From the NCBI GenBank assembly GCA_963762395.1, contig CAVXKL010000001.1, positions 431,397-495,396 on the forward strand: a stretch of DNA of 64,000 nucleotides, given 5' to 3'. This stretch comes from JAJZKE01 sp963762395 (GTDB taxonomy: Bacteria; Patescibacteriota; Saccharimonadia; Saccharimonadales; UBA4665). Both the position numbers and the translations under genes were made by a program. The notes beneath the pieces were generated by a model. The model saw only the letters and a program-made list of their open reading frames with translations. It was not told the DNA's origin and searched no databases. Of the stretch, positions 52,594-60,968 are shown piece after piece. How positions within the stretch are numbered: position 1 is the first letter of the stretch; each line of letters opens with the position of its first letter.

Positions 52594-53250
52594 ATGCTGG
52601 CTAAACCCTCACAATCAGCTAAGTTGGTGGATTTCTTCAAAGTTTCTGGAATCAAACAAACATTCAAAAAGGGAGATTATGTAATTTACCCCGGTGGAGT
52701 CGTTTCGGCTGTTTACTATATCGAACAAGGCCTGGTAAAGGCTTACGATATAACTAAATATAACGAAGAAAATCTGTTAATTATTCGTAAGGAAGACGAA
52801 ATCTTCCCTCTTATATGGGCCATTACTGGTCGAGAAAGACGGGTTATTTACCTCGCACTGGCACAAACTACTACGTGGCGAGTAAGCCGCGGCCAGTTAA
52901 TAGATTTTATTAACAAAGAACCGGAGATAATGGCTCCGCTTCTGGACATGACCATCGAAATGTACCGTCTTCATAGCGAAAGAATATTAAACCTTGAATA
53001 CCGCACTGTCCGTGAACGAATTGTCTCTTTCTTATTTACTATGTCTCAGAGATTTTCTGGTCAGCAGACCAATGATGGTTTAATGATTGACGTACCGCTA
53101 CGTCACCAGGATATTGCCAGCTCCATTAATGCTTCAAGAGAAACTACTAGTCGTGAGATTTCATCGCTCGAAAGAAAAGGTCTGATCGTATCAAAACAGT
53201 CATATATATATTTAAAAGACATACCTACACTTAAAAGTTACATTAGCTAA
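52594..53250 (+). CDS. Crp/Fnr-family transcriptional regulator
   Basis: 218 aa. N-terminal cyclic-nucleotide-binding-like barrel (FKKGDYVIYPGGVVSAVYYIEQGLVKAYD, in parts FKKGDYVIYPGG and YYIEQGLVKAYD), dimerisation helix, and a C-terminal HTH (LRHQDIASSINASRETTSREI in parts: LRHQDIASSINA, SRETTSREISSLERKG). The cAMP-contact residues of Crp and the Cys cluster of Fnr are missing, so the ligand is unknown. IS copy B sits just upstream of its promoter. Confidence 0.85.
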   Translation: MLAKPSQSAKLVDFFKVSGIKQTFKKGDYVIYPGGVVSAVYYIEQGLVKAYDITKYNEENLLIIRKEDEIFPLIWAITGRERRVIYLALAQTTTWRVSRGQLIDFINKEPEIMAPLLDMTIEMYRLHSERILNLEYRTVRERIVSFLFTMSQRFSGQQTNDGLMIDVPLRHQDIASSINASRETTSREISSLERKGLIVSKQSYIYLKDIPTLKSYIS

Positions 53251-53260
53251 TAATAGCTAG

Positions 53261-53908
53261 TTAAAGAATATTTCGATTGACTATCTTTAGTACTGTTTCG
53301 TGGTCAGGCACATCTTGTAGGTCATAGTAGTGATCAGTGTTGGTATATTCTTCAACGACGCTTAGACAATATATGTCATCAGCATTAATATGCATCCAGT
53401 CAACTACTTTAACACTGGCTATCGGCGTAGCTACAATTACCTTTTCATATTTAACAGTTTTTATAAAAGCCATTATTAGATCGAGCTTGAAGCTGTCAGC
53501 CAGGCCCTCTGAAGTTAGAATAATATTATGACCAACAAGTTTATGTCGATCAACGATACCGGCCTCGCCAATCGTGTCATTAATCTCGTGGAATTTATTG
53601 ATCTTTTCCTGTTCAATAAATCCTCTGTTTTCATCAGCTATTTCATCTAGATCTGCTTTAGAGTACTGGGGATTATATACAAACTGGCCATCAGGCGCTA
53701 TACCACCTACCGCCCATGGTTCGCGGGGTAGATCTATTTCCTGGCTAATAGTAATACTTAGTGCGCAGTGCAGCTGACTGGCAATTTCAGCCCCAATAAC
53801 TGCACCACCATCATCAAGCGCCACTATGGCACAGTTTTTATTCCTATATTTTTCGACTAGCCTAGAAGCTAGCATCCTGCCGACTTGGTGACGACTATGG
53901 AAATACAT
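53261..53908 (-). CDS. Phosphoribosyltransferase-like protein
   Basis: 215 aa resembling COG1926 predicted phosphoribosyltransferases: F.SRHQVGRMLASRL, IVALDDGGAVIGAEIA, PWAVGGIAPDG and VIVATPIASV. The PRPP loop, usually DDGIATG, reads TSEGLADS here, so activity is uncertain. Confidence 0.65.
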   Translation of the reverse strand: MYFHSRHQVGRMLASRLVEKYRNKNCAIVALDDGGAVIGAEIASQLHCALSITISQEIDLPREPWAVGGIAPDGQFVYNPQYSKADLDEIADENRGFIEQEKINKFHEINDTIGEAGIVDRHKLVGHNIILTSEGLADSFKLDLIMAFIKTVKYEKVIVATPIASVKVVDWMHINADDIYCLSVVEEYTNTDHYYDLQDVPDHETVLKIVNRNIL

Positions 53909-53963
53909 TACTTAAATATTAGACTAACTGGGAGATGTTTACGAACTTATGTTTTTTCAAATA

Positions 53964-54530
53964 CTAGATTTTAATTCTTTCCCTATAGCTACCACTAGCT
54001 GTATCGACAGAGACAATGTCTCCTTGTTTTATAAAGGCCGGGACTTTAATAACAATGCCTGTCTCAAGCGTCGCATCCTTAGTTATTGACGTCGAAGTAT
54101 CGCCTTTCACGGCATCTTCAGTGTAGATAACTTTAAGTGAGACATTTTTAGGCAGCACGATGCCAATTGGCTGTTCACTGAAAAATTGAAGGTCAACATG
54201 ATCGCCTTCCATAATGTATTGGCCATTGCCACTAAGAACATCAGCTGGCACGGAGAACTGCTCAAAAGTATCACCGTTCATAAAATAATAGTTACTGTTG
54301 TCCTTATATAAATATTGGACCTTTTGCTGGGTAACATCAGCGCTATTAAGCTGTTCACTGCCCCGGAAAGTCTGATCTAGTACCTTGCCGTCAATTAGAC
54401 TTTTTATCCTGACATTGACAATAGATCCACCCCGACCCATTACTTTTTGGGAGTAGTTAACTACCTTATATGGTTCGCCTTCAAATTCAAAGATCGCACC
54501 TTTTTTAAGATCGGTTATTGAAAGTGCCAT
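53964..54530 (-). CDS. efp: Elongation factor P
   Basis: 188 aa with the three beta-barrel domains. Relieves ribosome stalling at polyproline. The modification loop reads VMGRGGSIVN, with Arg where E. coli has the modified Lys34. No EarP or EpmA/B gene is in the window. Follows rpsR with a 2-nt gap. Confidence 0.95.
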   Translation of the reverse strand: MALSITDLKKGAIFEFEGEPYKVVNYSQKVMGRGGSIVNVRIKSLIDGKVLDQTFRGSEQLNSADVTQQKVQYLYKDNSNYYFMNGDTFEQFSVPADVLSGNGQYIMEGDHVDLQFFSEQPIGIVLPKNVSLKVIYTEDAVKGDTSTSITKDATLETGIVIKVPAFIKQGDIVSVDTASGSYRERIKI

Positions 54531-54532
54531 TT

Positions 54533-54736
54533 TTAATTAGAAGCTATGAATGGCAATAAAGCAATGTGTCTTGCTCTTTTAATAGCAACGCTTAAGTGTC
54601 GCTGTTGACTTTCACTAAGACCGGTCTTCTTTCGTGCCTCAATCTGACCATAAATGTTAACGTAACGTTGCAGCGTCTTAAAGTCTTTGTAATCAAAAAA
54701 GGCTACTTCACTTCGGTGTTTAAATATCTTTGCCAT
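54533..54736 (-). CDS. rpsR: Ribosomal protein bS18
   Basis: 67 aa. FFDYKDFKTLQRYVNIYGQIEARKKTGLS (in parts FDYKDFKTLQRY, QIEARKKTGLS) and IKRARHIALLPFI are diagnostic. In the rpsF-ssb-rpsR order, followed by efp. Confidence 0.95.
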   Translation of the reverse strand: MAKIFKHRSEVAFFDYKDFKTLQRYVNIYGQIEARKKTGLSESQQRHLSVAIKRARHIALLPFIASN

Positions 54737-54744
54737 ATATTCTC

Positions 54745-55227
54745 CTAAAATGGTATTTCGTCTAAATTGATAGGTTCATCGCCTATATCTTCAATAACAA
54801 CATCTTTTTTACTAGCTTTTTTGGCTTTTGGTTTCTTAGATTCACCTTCGGCCTCTGGTTCCTGGGCGACATTCTCGCCTTCACTGTCAACTAACCCATG
54901 ACCATCTAAGAATGTAACGTCGTTAGCTAATACTTCGACTTTTGATCTCTTTTGACCTTCCTGTTCCCAACTGCGGCTTTGCAGACGGCCCTGGACTAAA
55001 CATCTACGTCCTTTTGTCATATATTGGGCCACTCGTTCAGCTAAAGTCCCCCAGGCGACTATATCGACGTAATCGGTAGCTTCCTGCCATTCACCGCTAG
55101 AATCTCTATAGTTTCTATTTAGTGCCAGACTAAAGCTAACTACATTCTGACCGCTAGGCGTAGTTCTAAGCTCAGGATCCCTAGTTAAATTGCCCATCAG
55201 TGTTACTTGGTTTAAACTTCTTGCCAT
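54745..55227 (-). CDS. ssb: Single-stranded DNA-binding protein
   Basis: 160 aa. OB-fold: LNQVTLMGNLTRDPELR, FSLALNRNY, DIVAWGTLAERV, CLVQGRLQSRSWE; Lys/Ala/Glu-rich linker; acidic tail ending NLDEIPF, the protein-docking tip. Between rpsF and rpsR. Confidence 0.96.
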   Translation of the reverse strand: MARSLNQVTLMGNLTRDPELRTTPSGQNVVSFSLALNRNYRDSSGEWQEATDYVDIVAWGTLAERVAQYMTKGRRCLVQGRLQSRSWEQEGQKRSKVEVLANDVTFLDGHGLVDSEGENVAQEPEAEGESKKPKAKKASKKDVVIEDIGDEPINLDEIPF

Positions 55228-55325
55228 TTCTTTCGTCTCCTTACGAGGTTATCCCTTCTTATATGTCTATACCGTATCCTTTAAATGCTGCTTTAGTCAA
55301 ATTAAAGTATTCGGTCATTTAATAA

Positions 55326-55721
55326 TTACTCTTCGTCTTTATCTTCCTTTTTCTCGGCTTTGTTGTCTAACTGCTCTTCCCTCTTGGAAGCCTGTTCGGC
55401 TTTTTTGGTTTTCTCAGCTTCAGCTTTAGCAATAGCTTTAAGGTCTGGTTTAGTTATTAAAAAGCGGATAACTTCATCGGTAATATTTAAAGTGGCATCA
55501 ACTCTTTTAATAGCTGACGGTGGTAATTCAACACCGTAAAACACATAGATAGCATACTCATTACCCTTAATTTTGTAAGCTAATTTACGTTTACCCCAGT
55601 TATCGATTGATTTAACTTCACCGCCATTATCGGTAAAGATTTTTTTAATCCTGTCTTCTACCTTGGTTAAATCGATTTCTAAGTCAGGGTCATAAAGCAC
55701 TGCTACTTCATATTGATTCAA
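55326..55721 (-). CDS. rpsF: Ribosomal protein bS6
   Basis: 131 aa from TTG 55721 (start MNQYEVAVLYDPD), chosen because AAGGAGAG lies about 8 nt upstream and the N-terminus matches the S6 family; the frame also extends to ATG 55766, which adds 15 unlikely residues. S6 core: WGKRKLAYKIKGNEYAIYVF, then a long Lys/Glu-rich tail. First gene of rpsF-ssb-rpsR-efp. Confidence 0.92.
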   Translation of the reverse strand: MNQYEVAVLYDPDLEIDLTKVEDRIKKIFTDNGGEVKSIDNWGKRKLAYKIKGNEYAIYVFYGVELPPSAIKRVDATLNITDEVIRFLITKPDLKAIAKAEAEKTKKAEQASKREEQLDNKAEKKEDKDEE

Positions 55722-55777
55722 AATATTCTCTCCTTGGTTTATCAGACTATGCACACTAGGGGCCATAGCCTAAAGTT

Positions 55778-55820
55778 ATTTAACAGATAAAAGTATAATG
55801 TATCTGTTAAATTTAGTCAA
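55778..55820 (-). promoter_or_regulatory. rpsF operon promoter embedded in a 12-bp palindrome
   Basis: Minus strand TTGACT (55815-55820), 17 bp, TATACT (55792-55797). The -10 sits exactly in the 11-nt spacer between perfect arms ATTTAACAGATA (55778-55789) and TATCTGTTAAAT (55801-55812). It may be a repressor operator or the terminator stem of ftsK. Confidence 0.65.
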
Positions 55821-58040
55821 TTAAACTTCTGGGTAGTTATCTTCGAACTCGTCTTTAGAATCTTCTTCATTACCGGGACTATTAGATCCAAATACTTCGT
55901 CTAGGGAGCTAACCAATACTTCTCTTGGCCTAGAGCCATCGGCGGCACCAATAATACCCTGCTCTTCCATTGTTTCAATAAGCCTGGCAGCCCGGCCATA
56001 ACCAATTCTCAGTCTTCGCTGCAGCAAGCTGGTACTTGCTTTATGGCTCTCAATTACAACGCTGACAGCATCTCGCCATAGATTATCATCTGCATCGTTA
56101 ATACCATCACGCATAGACAAACCCCTGCTGCCGCCTAGCTGAACCGGTTGAGAAACAACTTCATCGTCATATTGCGGTGGACGCTGCATCCGAATAAAGT
56201 CGTTAACTCTATTAATCTCAGACTGCTCAATGTAGGCTGCCTGGACACGTTTAGGTTTGGACATGTCTGGAGTAAGCAGCAGCATATCTCCTTCGCCTAA
56301 CAGTTTCTCGGCACCCATATGGTCGATAATTGTCCTGGAGTCAACTTGCGAGGCTACGGCAAAGGCAATACGGGCCGGCATATTAGCTTTAATGAGGCCA
56401 GTAATAACGTTAACCGAGGGTCTTTGGGTAGCTAGGACTAAATGAATACCTATAGCCCTAGACTTTTGGGCTAAGCGAACAACTAAACTTTCAACGTCAC
56501 GAGAAGCTAACATCATAAGATCAGCTAATTCATCAATAACTATCACAATATATGGCATGCCTTCAGAATCGTATTGTTTGTTATATTCTTCAATATTTCG
56601 CTTGTTGACAGCCGCCAGTGTCTTAAGACGACGGTCCATTTCAGCGACTGCCCATTTAAGAGCAGAGATACATTTTTCAGGTTCATTAATAACTGGCGCA
56701 AGGAGGTGGGGCAGATCGTTATATAAACCCATTTCAACTTGTTTAGGGTCAACTAGAATCAGCTTTAGATTAGATGGTGAGTTTCTATATAACAAGCTAG
56801 TAATTATTGTGTTCATCATGACGGATTTACCCGCACCAGTCTGACCGGCAATTAAAAGATGCGGCATATACGAAAGATCAGCCACGATTGCTTTACCGGC
56901 AATGTCCTTGCCAATAGCAAAAGCCAGCGGGCTCTTCGTTTCAGCCCATTCGTTAGAAGCCAAAATACTGCTTATTCTGACTGTTGCCGACTTAACATTC
57001 GGCACTTCAATACCTACTGCTCTTTTACCCGGTATTGGTGCCTCCATCCTTATTGAATGGGCTGCTAGGTCAAGTGCCAGGTTATTTTCAAGTGCTGTTA
57101 ATTTAGCTAACTTAACATCAGCCGGCGGTTTTAAGGTATATTGAGTAACTCTGGGCCCAATATTAGCCCCTTCCATTTCAACTTCAATCTTAAAATTAGC
57201 GAAAGTGTCATGAATAATCCGGGCATTATTGTTTACGTCCCCGGCATCAGCCTTATCTTGTTTCTGGTTCAATAGGTCAATACTTGGAAACTTCCAGTCT
57301 GGATCTGAGGTAGTTATTAAAGCCTCGCGGTTATCTGCCTCAGTTAACTTTTGAGCGCTGTTTTTAAAACTGCTCAGCCTAGGCGCCATAACAGGTGAAT
57401 TTTGTTCATGGTGATGAATTACCGGTACACCCTCATTCAACTTAAAATTAGGATCCATTTTAGCCTTAAAAGCTGCCAGGTCATTATTTTCATCATCTGT
57501 TTTTCTAAGTCTTTTAAATAAAGCTATCAGCGAATTGGGTGATATACCTAGGGCGTAAAAGATAGCCATTAGGGATATAACAGCAAATAAAATACTGGCT
57601 GGAATTTTGTCTAATATATTAAGTACGGCAGCACCAATTAGTTTGCCCAGGTTGCCGCCGTGACCGCCAGTTAATATGCCGGCTGCAGTCTTATTTACGA
57701 AGACTGAATAGAAAAGGCAGCTAATAAAGACTAGGGCCACTAGCGCACTTATTAATTTGTCGGCTGGAATTTTATGTTCCTCAGATGCAAACTTATATAC
57801 ACCGACATAAATAAGGGCTAAAGGAAGGAAGTATGCTGCCCAGCCAAATGTCCAGTAGCCACCGTGGAATAGACCAATTGGCAAACTTCCACCGCTGCCA
57901 AAGCCGCCAATAATGACAAATAAAGCTATCAAAAACAGACCAACGCCGACAGAATAGCCAACGGCGGCAGTGTTCCGGCTGATATTTTCTTCAGCTTTTG
58001 ATCTGACGCTTTTTTTTGTTTTACGTTTATTAGCCATCAA
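55821..58040 (-). CDS. ftsK: DNA translocase FtsK
   Basis: 739 aa. Four N-terminal helices (about 25-165), a short linker, then the motor with Walker A AGQTGAGKSVMMN, DPKQVEMGLYNDLPHL, Walker B YIVIVIDELADLMM and ATQRPSVNVITGLIKAN. The C-terminal gamma winged helix (LLQRRLRIGYGRAARLIETME, in parts LLQRRLRIGYGRAA) reads polar KOPS-type sites. Pumps DNA at division and probably activates the Xer recombinase. Confidence 0.96.
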   Translation of the reverse strand: MMANKRKTKKSVRSKAEENISRNTAAVGYSVGVGLFLIALFVIIGGFGSGGSLPIGLFHGGYWTFGWAAYFLPLALIYVGVYKFASEEHKIPADKLISALVALVFISCLFYSVFVNKTAAGILTGGHGGNLGKLIGAAVLNILDKIPASILFAVISLMAIFYALGISPNSLIALFKRLRKTDDENNDLAAFKAKMDPNFKLNEGVPVIHHHEQNSPVMAPRLSSFKNSAQKLTEADNREALITTSDPDWKFPSIDLLNQKQDKADAGDVNNNARIIHDTFANFKIEVEMEGANIGPRVTQYTLKPPADVKLAKLTALENNLALDLAAHSIRMEAPIPGKRAVGIEVPNVKSATVRISSILASNEWAETKSPLAFAIGKDIAGKAIVADLSYMPHLLIAGQTGAGKSVMMNTIITSLLYRNSPSNLKLILVDPKQVEMGLYNDLPHLLAPVINEPEKCISALKWAVAEMDRRLKTLAAVNKRNIEEYNKQYDSEGMPYIVIVIDELADLMMLASRDVESLVVRLAQKSRAIGIHLVLATQRPSVNVITGLIKANMPARIAFAVASQVDSRTIIDHMGAEKLLGEGDMLLLTPDMSKPKRVQAAYIEQSEINRVNDFIRMQRPPQYDDEVVSQPVQLGGSRGLSMRDGINDADDNLWRDAVSVVIESHKASTSLLQRRLRIGYGRAARLIETMEEQGIIGAADGSRPREVLVSSLDEVFGSNSPGNEEDSKDEFEDNYPEV

Positions 58041-58130
58041 TATAAATTATATCACCTAATCTGTTGGTAAGTACGTCAAGCAACTCTAGACTTAAAGGCC
58101 TAGACCACTACTATATCCCCACCGCTTATG

Positions 58131-60146
58131 CTAATCAACAGCTGCGTCCTGGGTAAGCAAGCGGGCTCGCATTTCCTGGAAGCGTTTTTGTTGTTCAGCA
58201 GCAATTTCTTCGTTAGTCTTGGTTACTTCCTTGCCGTGATTATCTGATTTAGTACTGTTACCAATTATGTTAACGACAGGGATAATGATCGGACTGCGGC
58301 CGGTATGTTCAAATAGGTAGTGGGTAACATGATCTTTAAGTTCGGCTTTAAAGCGGTCAATATCTATCCTCTTATACCTTTGGCTAACAGCTCTCTTTAA
58401 TTCATCCCTTAAACCGTTCATTATCTCTTCGTTGTCTCTCATATATATGAAGCCCCGACTAATTATGTCTGGGCTAGTTAGAAGTGCTCCAGTCTTCTTA
58501 TCTATAGTTAGGACAACTGCCACGAGTCCTTCTTCGCTAAGCAAAACTCGGTCTTTAACTACGACGTTTGAAACAACTGAACCAGTCTGATCTACAAGAA
58601 CGGTACCGACAGGTATTTCACCTGTTTTTTGCATGCTGTTAGGCGTAAAACTAAAAATCTCGCCGTTATTAATGTAGGTCATGTTAGCTCGTGGGAAACC
58701 ACGATTAATAGCTTCTTCATTATGGTATTTCTGGGCCCTAAAGGCACCGTAAATTGGAATTAGGAACTTTGGTTTAACAAAGTCGATCATATCCATGTAT
58801 TCATCTAACGAACAGTGTCCACTAACATGCAGCGGGCCGCATTTATCTATCTCATGGGTTACATGACGAAAAACAAACACCCCTTTTTGCATTAAATCAT
58901 CAACCATGTTAGCAATTAATTTATCGTTGCCGCTCTCTGGAATGGGCGTACTAGATAAGATAACTGTGTCTTGTTCTTTAAGCTTTATGTATTTGTGATC
59001 ACCAACGGACATCCGTTCCAGTGCACTGCTTGGCTCGCCTTGGGCGCCGGTACAAATAACAACCACTTCGTTGTCTTTCATATTTGGCACACTGGCAATT
59101 GGCACAAAAGTACCCTTAGGAATCCGGATCATGCCCAGGCCAACAGCCACTTCAAGAGTACTCATCATGCTTCGGCCGTCCATAGCGATCTTCCGGCCAT
59201 GAGCGATAGCGGCATTAACCAGCATTTGAATACGATTAATATTGCTTGAGAAGACGGCGACAAAGATTCGGCCCGGTGCTTTCTCAAACAGATCAATAAA
59301 CGTTGGCTCAATGGTACTTTCCGATGGTGTGCGGCCTAATCTTTCCGAACACATGCACTCGTTAAGTAAAACTAGAACGCCCTCTTGTCCTAATTGTTTC
59401 AGGCGGTCAATATCTGTCCGTTCATGGTCCAGCGGGTTAGGATCAAGCCGGTAATCGCCGGTACAAATAATCCGGCCAACAGGAGTATCGAGAGCCACAC
59501 AGGTGCTGCCTGGTATGGAGTGGGTAATTCTGATTAACTCAACAAAAAACTGCCCTATTTTAAGACGCTCATGTGTCTCTTCGTTCATTGAAACTGTTTT
59601 TAGTTCAAAACCTTCAGGCATTGGCTGGCCAAAGTTCTCAAAGAAACGCTCAATCATGCCGATAGTGAACTTCGAACCGTAAATTGGTGCCGGATACTTG
59701 GGTACAATATGCGGCAATCCACCGATATGGTCTAGGTGTCCATGGGTAATTATGTATGCTTTAAGCTTATGTTTAATACTTTCTAAGTACGATGGGTCGG
59801 CGATACCGTAGTTAATGCCCGGTAGATCAATGCCTAGGTGGTTGCCGCAGTCTATTACAACTGCATCATCCATATATTCGACTACGATCATGTTCTTAGA
59901 ACCGCCGGCATCCATACCGCCAAGACCAATAATCTTTAACCTAGGGCTATCATCAATGACATTAGCCCGTTTAGTTTGAACTTTCTCGGCAGTCTGATAC
60001 TGATTAGCGACGCGCTGAGCATCGGCCAAAGAACGCCTTTGGGCTCTGACTGCTTGACCACGCGATGTGTTCATAGGCACTATGCTCGTTAGCTGGTTTT
60101 GGTCTTTAGGTTTATTGGTTGATTTTTTATGGTAATTCCTGTCCAT
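58131..60146 (-). CDS. rnj: Ribonuclease J
   Basis: 671 aa. A 70-residue basic extension, then the metallo-beta-lactamase/beta-CASP core: ITHGHLDHIGGLPHI (zinc site), CTGDYRLDPNP, CTGAQGEPSSAL, HVSGHCSLDEYMDMI, and the C-terminal RNase J domain. 5'-to-3' exo- and endonuclease for mRNA decay and rRNA maturation. Its ATG overlaps the stop of the uracil-DNA glycosylase gene. Confidence 0.95.
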   Translation of the reverse strand: MDRNYHKKSTNKPKDQNQLTSIVPMNTSRGQAVRAQRRSLADAQRVANQYQTAEKVQTKRANVIDDSPRLKIIGLGGMDAGGSKNMIVVEYMDDAVVIDCGNHLGIDLPGINYGIADPSYLESIKHKLKAYIITHGHLDHIGGLPHIVPKYPAPIYGSKFTIGMIERFFENFGQPMPEGFELKTVSMNEETHERLKIGQFFVELIRITHSIPGSTCVALDTPVGRIICTGDYRLDPNPLDHERTDIDRLKQLGQEGVLVLLNECMCSERLGRTPSESTIEPTFIDLFEKAPGRIFVAVFSSNINRIQMLVNAAIAHGRKIAMDGRSMMSTLEVAVGLGMIRIPKGTFVPIASVPNMKDNEVVVICTGAQGEPSSALERMSVGDHKYIKLKEQDTVILSSTPIPESGNDKLIANMVDDLMQKGVFVFRHVTHEIDKCGPLHVSGHCSLDEYMDMIDFVKPKFLIPIYGAFRAQKYHNEEAINRGFPRANMTYINNGEIFSFTPNSMQKTGEIPVGTVLVDQTGSVVSNVVVKDRVLLSEEGLVAVVLTIDKKTGALLTSPDIISRGFIYMRDNEEIMNGLRDELKRAVSQRYKRIDIDRFKAELKDHVTHYLFEHTGRSPIIIPVVNIIGNSTKSDNHGKEVTKTNEEIAAEQQKRFQEMRARLLTQDAAVD

Positions 60147-60760
60147 TAATTATTTCCTTGTTTAGATATTTTTTCCATAACACTTGGTATAAGTGAGAAG
60201 TCTTCAATTAAAGTTGATCTCATTTGGTTGTTATACAGAGCAGCTGCTGGGTGAAATAAGGGCATAATAACAACCTTCATGCCGCCCTCTTTAAGTTTGC
60301 CGGCAGCTAGGGTGATCCGCTTAGGCTGGCCATGAACTGCGGATATCTGAAAGTCTGGTAAAAAGCAGTTCATGCTGTGTCGTCCCAGCGTAACGATAAG
60401 CTTGGGCTTAATAATCTCTAGCTGAGCCCGTAAATACGGCAGAAAGGCTATCTTTTCCTCGGGTAAGGGATCGCGGTTGCCTGGCGGGCGGTATTTTACG
60501 ATGTTAGTAACATATACGTCAGCTCGTTTTAGACCTATCGTTCCCAGCATTTCATCAAGAAATTTACCGGCAGCACCAACAAAAGGCAAACCCTTAATAT
60601 CTTCATTCTTACCTGGTGCTTCACCAATAAAAATAATGTCGCTACCGGGATTTCCGTCACCAAAGACTAGCTGAGTTGCCTGGGCTTTAAGCTCAGGACA
60701 GACATTATCCCGAATAATCTTCTTCTTTAACCTGTCTAGTTCACGCTGTTTTTCGTCCAT
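60146..60760 (-). CDS. Uracil-DNA glycosylase, family 4
   Basis: 204 aa. FIGEAPGKNEDIKGLPFVG (motif GEAPG and PFVG), YVTNIVKYRPPGNRDPLPEE, and the C-terminal HPAAAL are hallmarks. Four Cys expected for an Fe-S cluster: only one or two Cys (CPEL, MNCF) are visible, so the cluster may be lost. Removes uracil from DNA. Coupled to RNase J gene. Confidence 0.88.
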   Translation of the reverse strand: MDEKQRELDRLKKKIIRDNVCPELKAQATQLVFGDGNPGSDIIFIGEAPGKNEDIKGLPFVGAAGKFLDEMLGTIGLKRADVYVTNIVKYRPPGNRDPLPEEKIAFLPYLRAQLEIIKPKLIVTLGRHSMNCFLPDFQISAVHGQPKRITLAAGKLKEGGMKVVIMPLFHPAAALYNNQMRSTLIEDFSLIPSVMEKISKQGNN

Positions 60761-60968
60761 GGGGCAAATAACTTCCTATTAAACGGCCAATATCTTTTAA
60801 CGCTCTAACTAAAAATATAAGGGTTAGTAAATACCACCACAGATTACCGCGGTCGATAGAAAGGGACGCAAAACCGTAAAAAATAGCACCTTCAACTACT
60901 GCGGCAGATAACATAACCAGCCGCGATGTTTTATACAATTTTCTAAGATTATGAATTGTTCTTTCCAT
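60741..60968 (-). CDS. Small two-helix membrane protein
   Basis: 75 aa, two helices (about 17-34, 42-60). It overlaps the pnp end by 20 nt and the uracil-DNA glycosylase start by 20 nt, fitting a tightly packed operon. Family not recognised. Confidence 0.6.
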   Translation of the reverse strand: MERTIHNLRKLYKTSRLVMLSAAVVEGAIFYGFASLSIDRGNLWWYLLTLIFLVRALKDIGRLIGSYLPHGRKTA

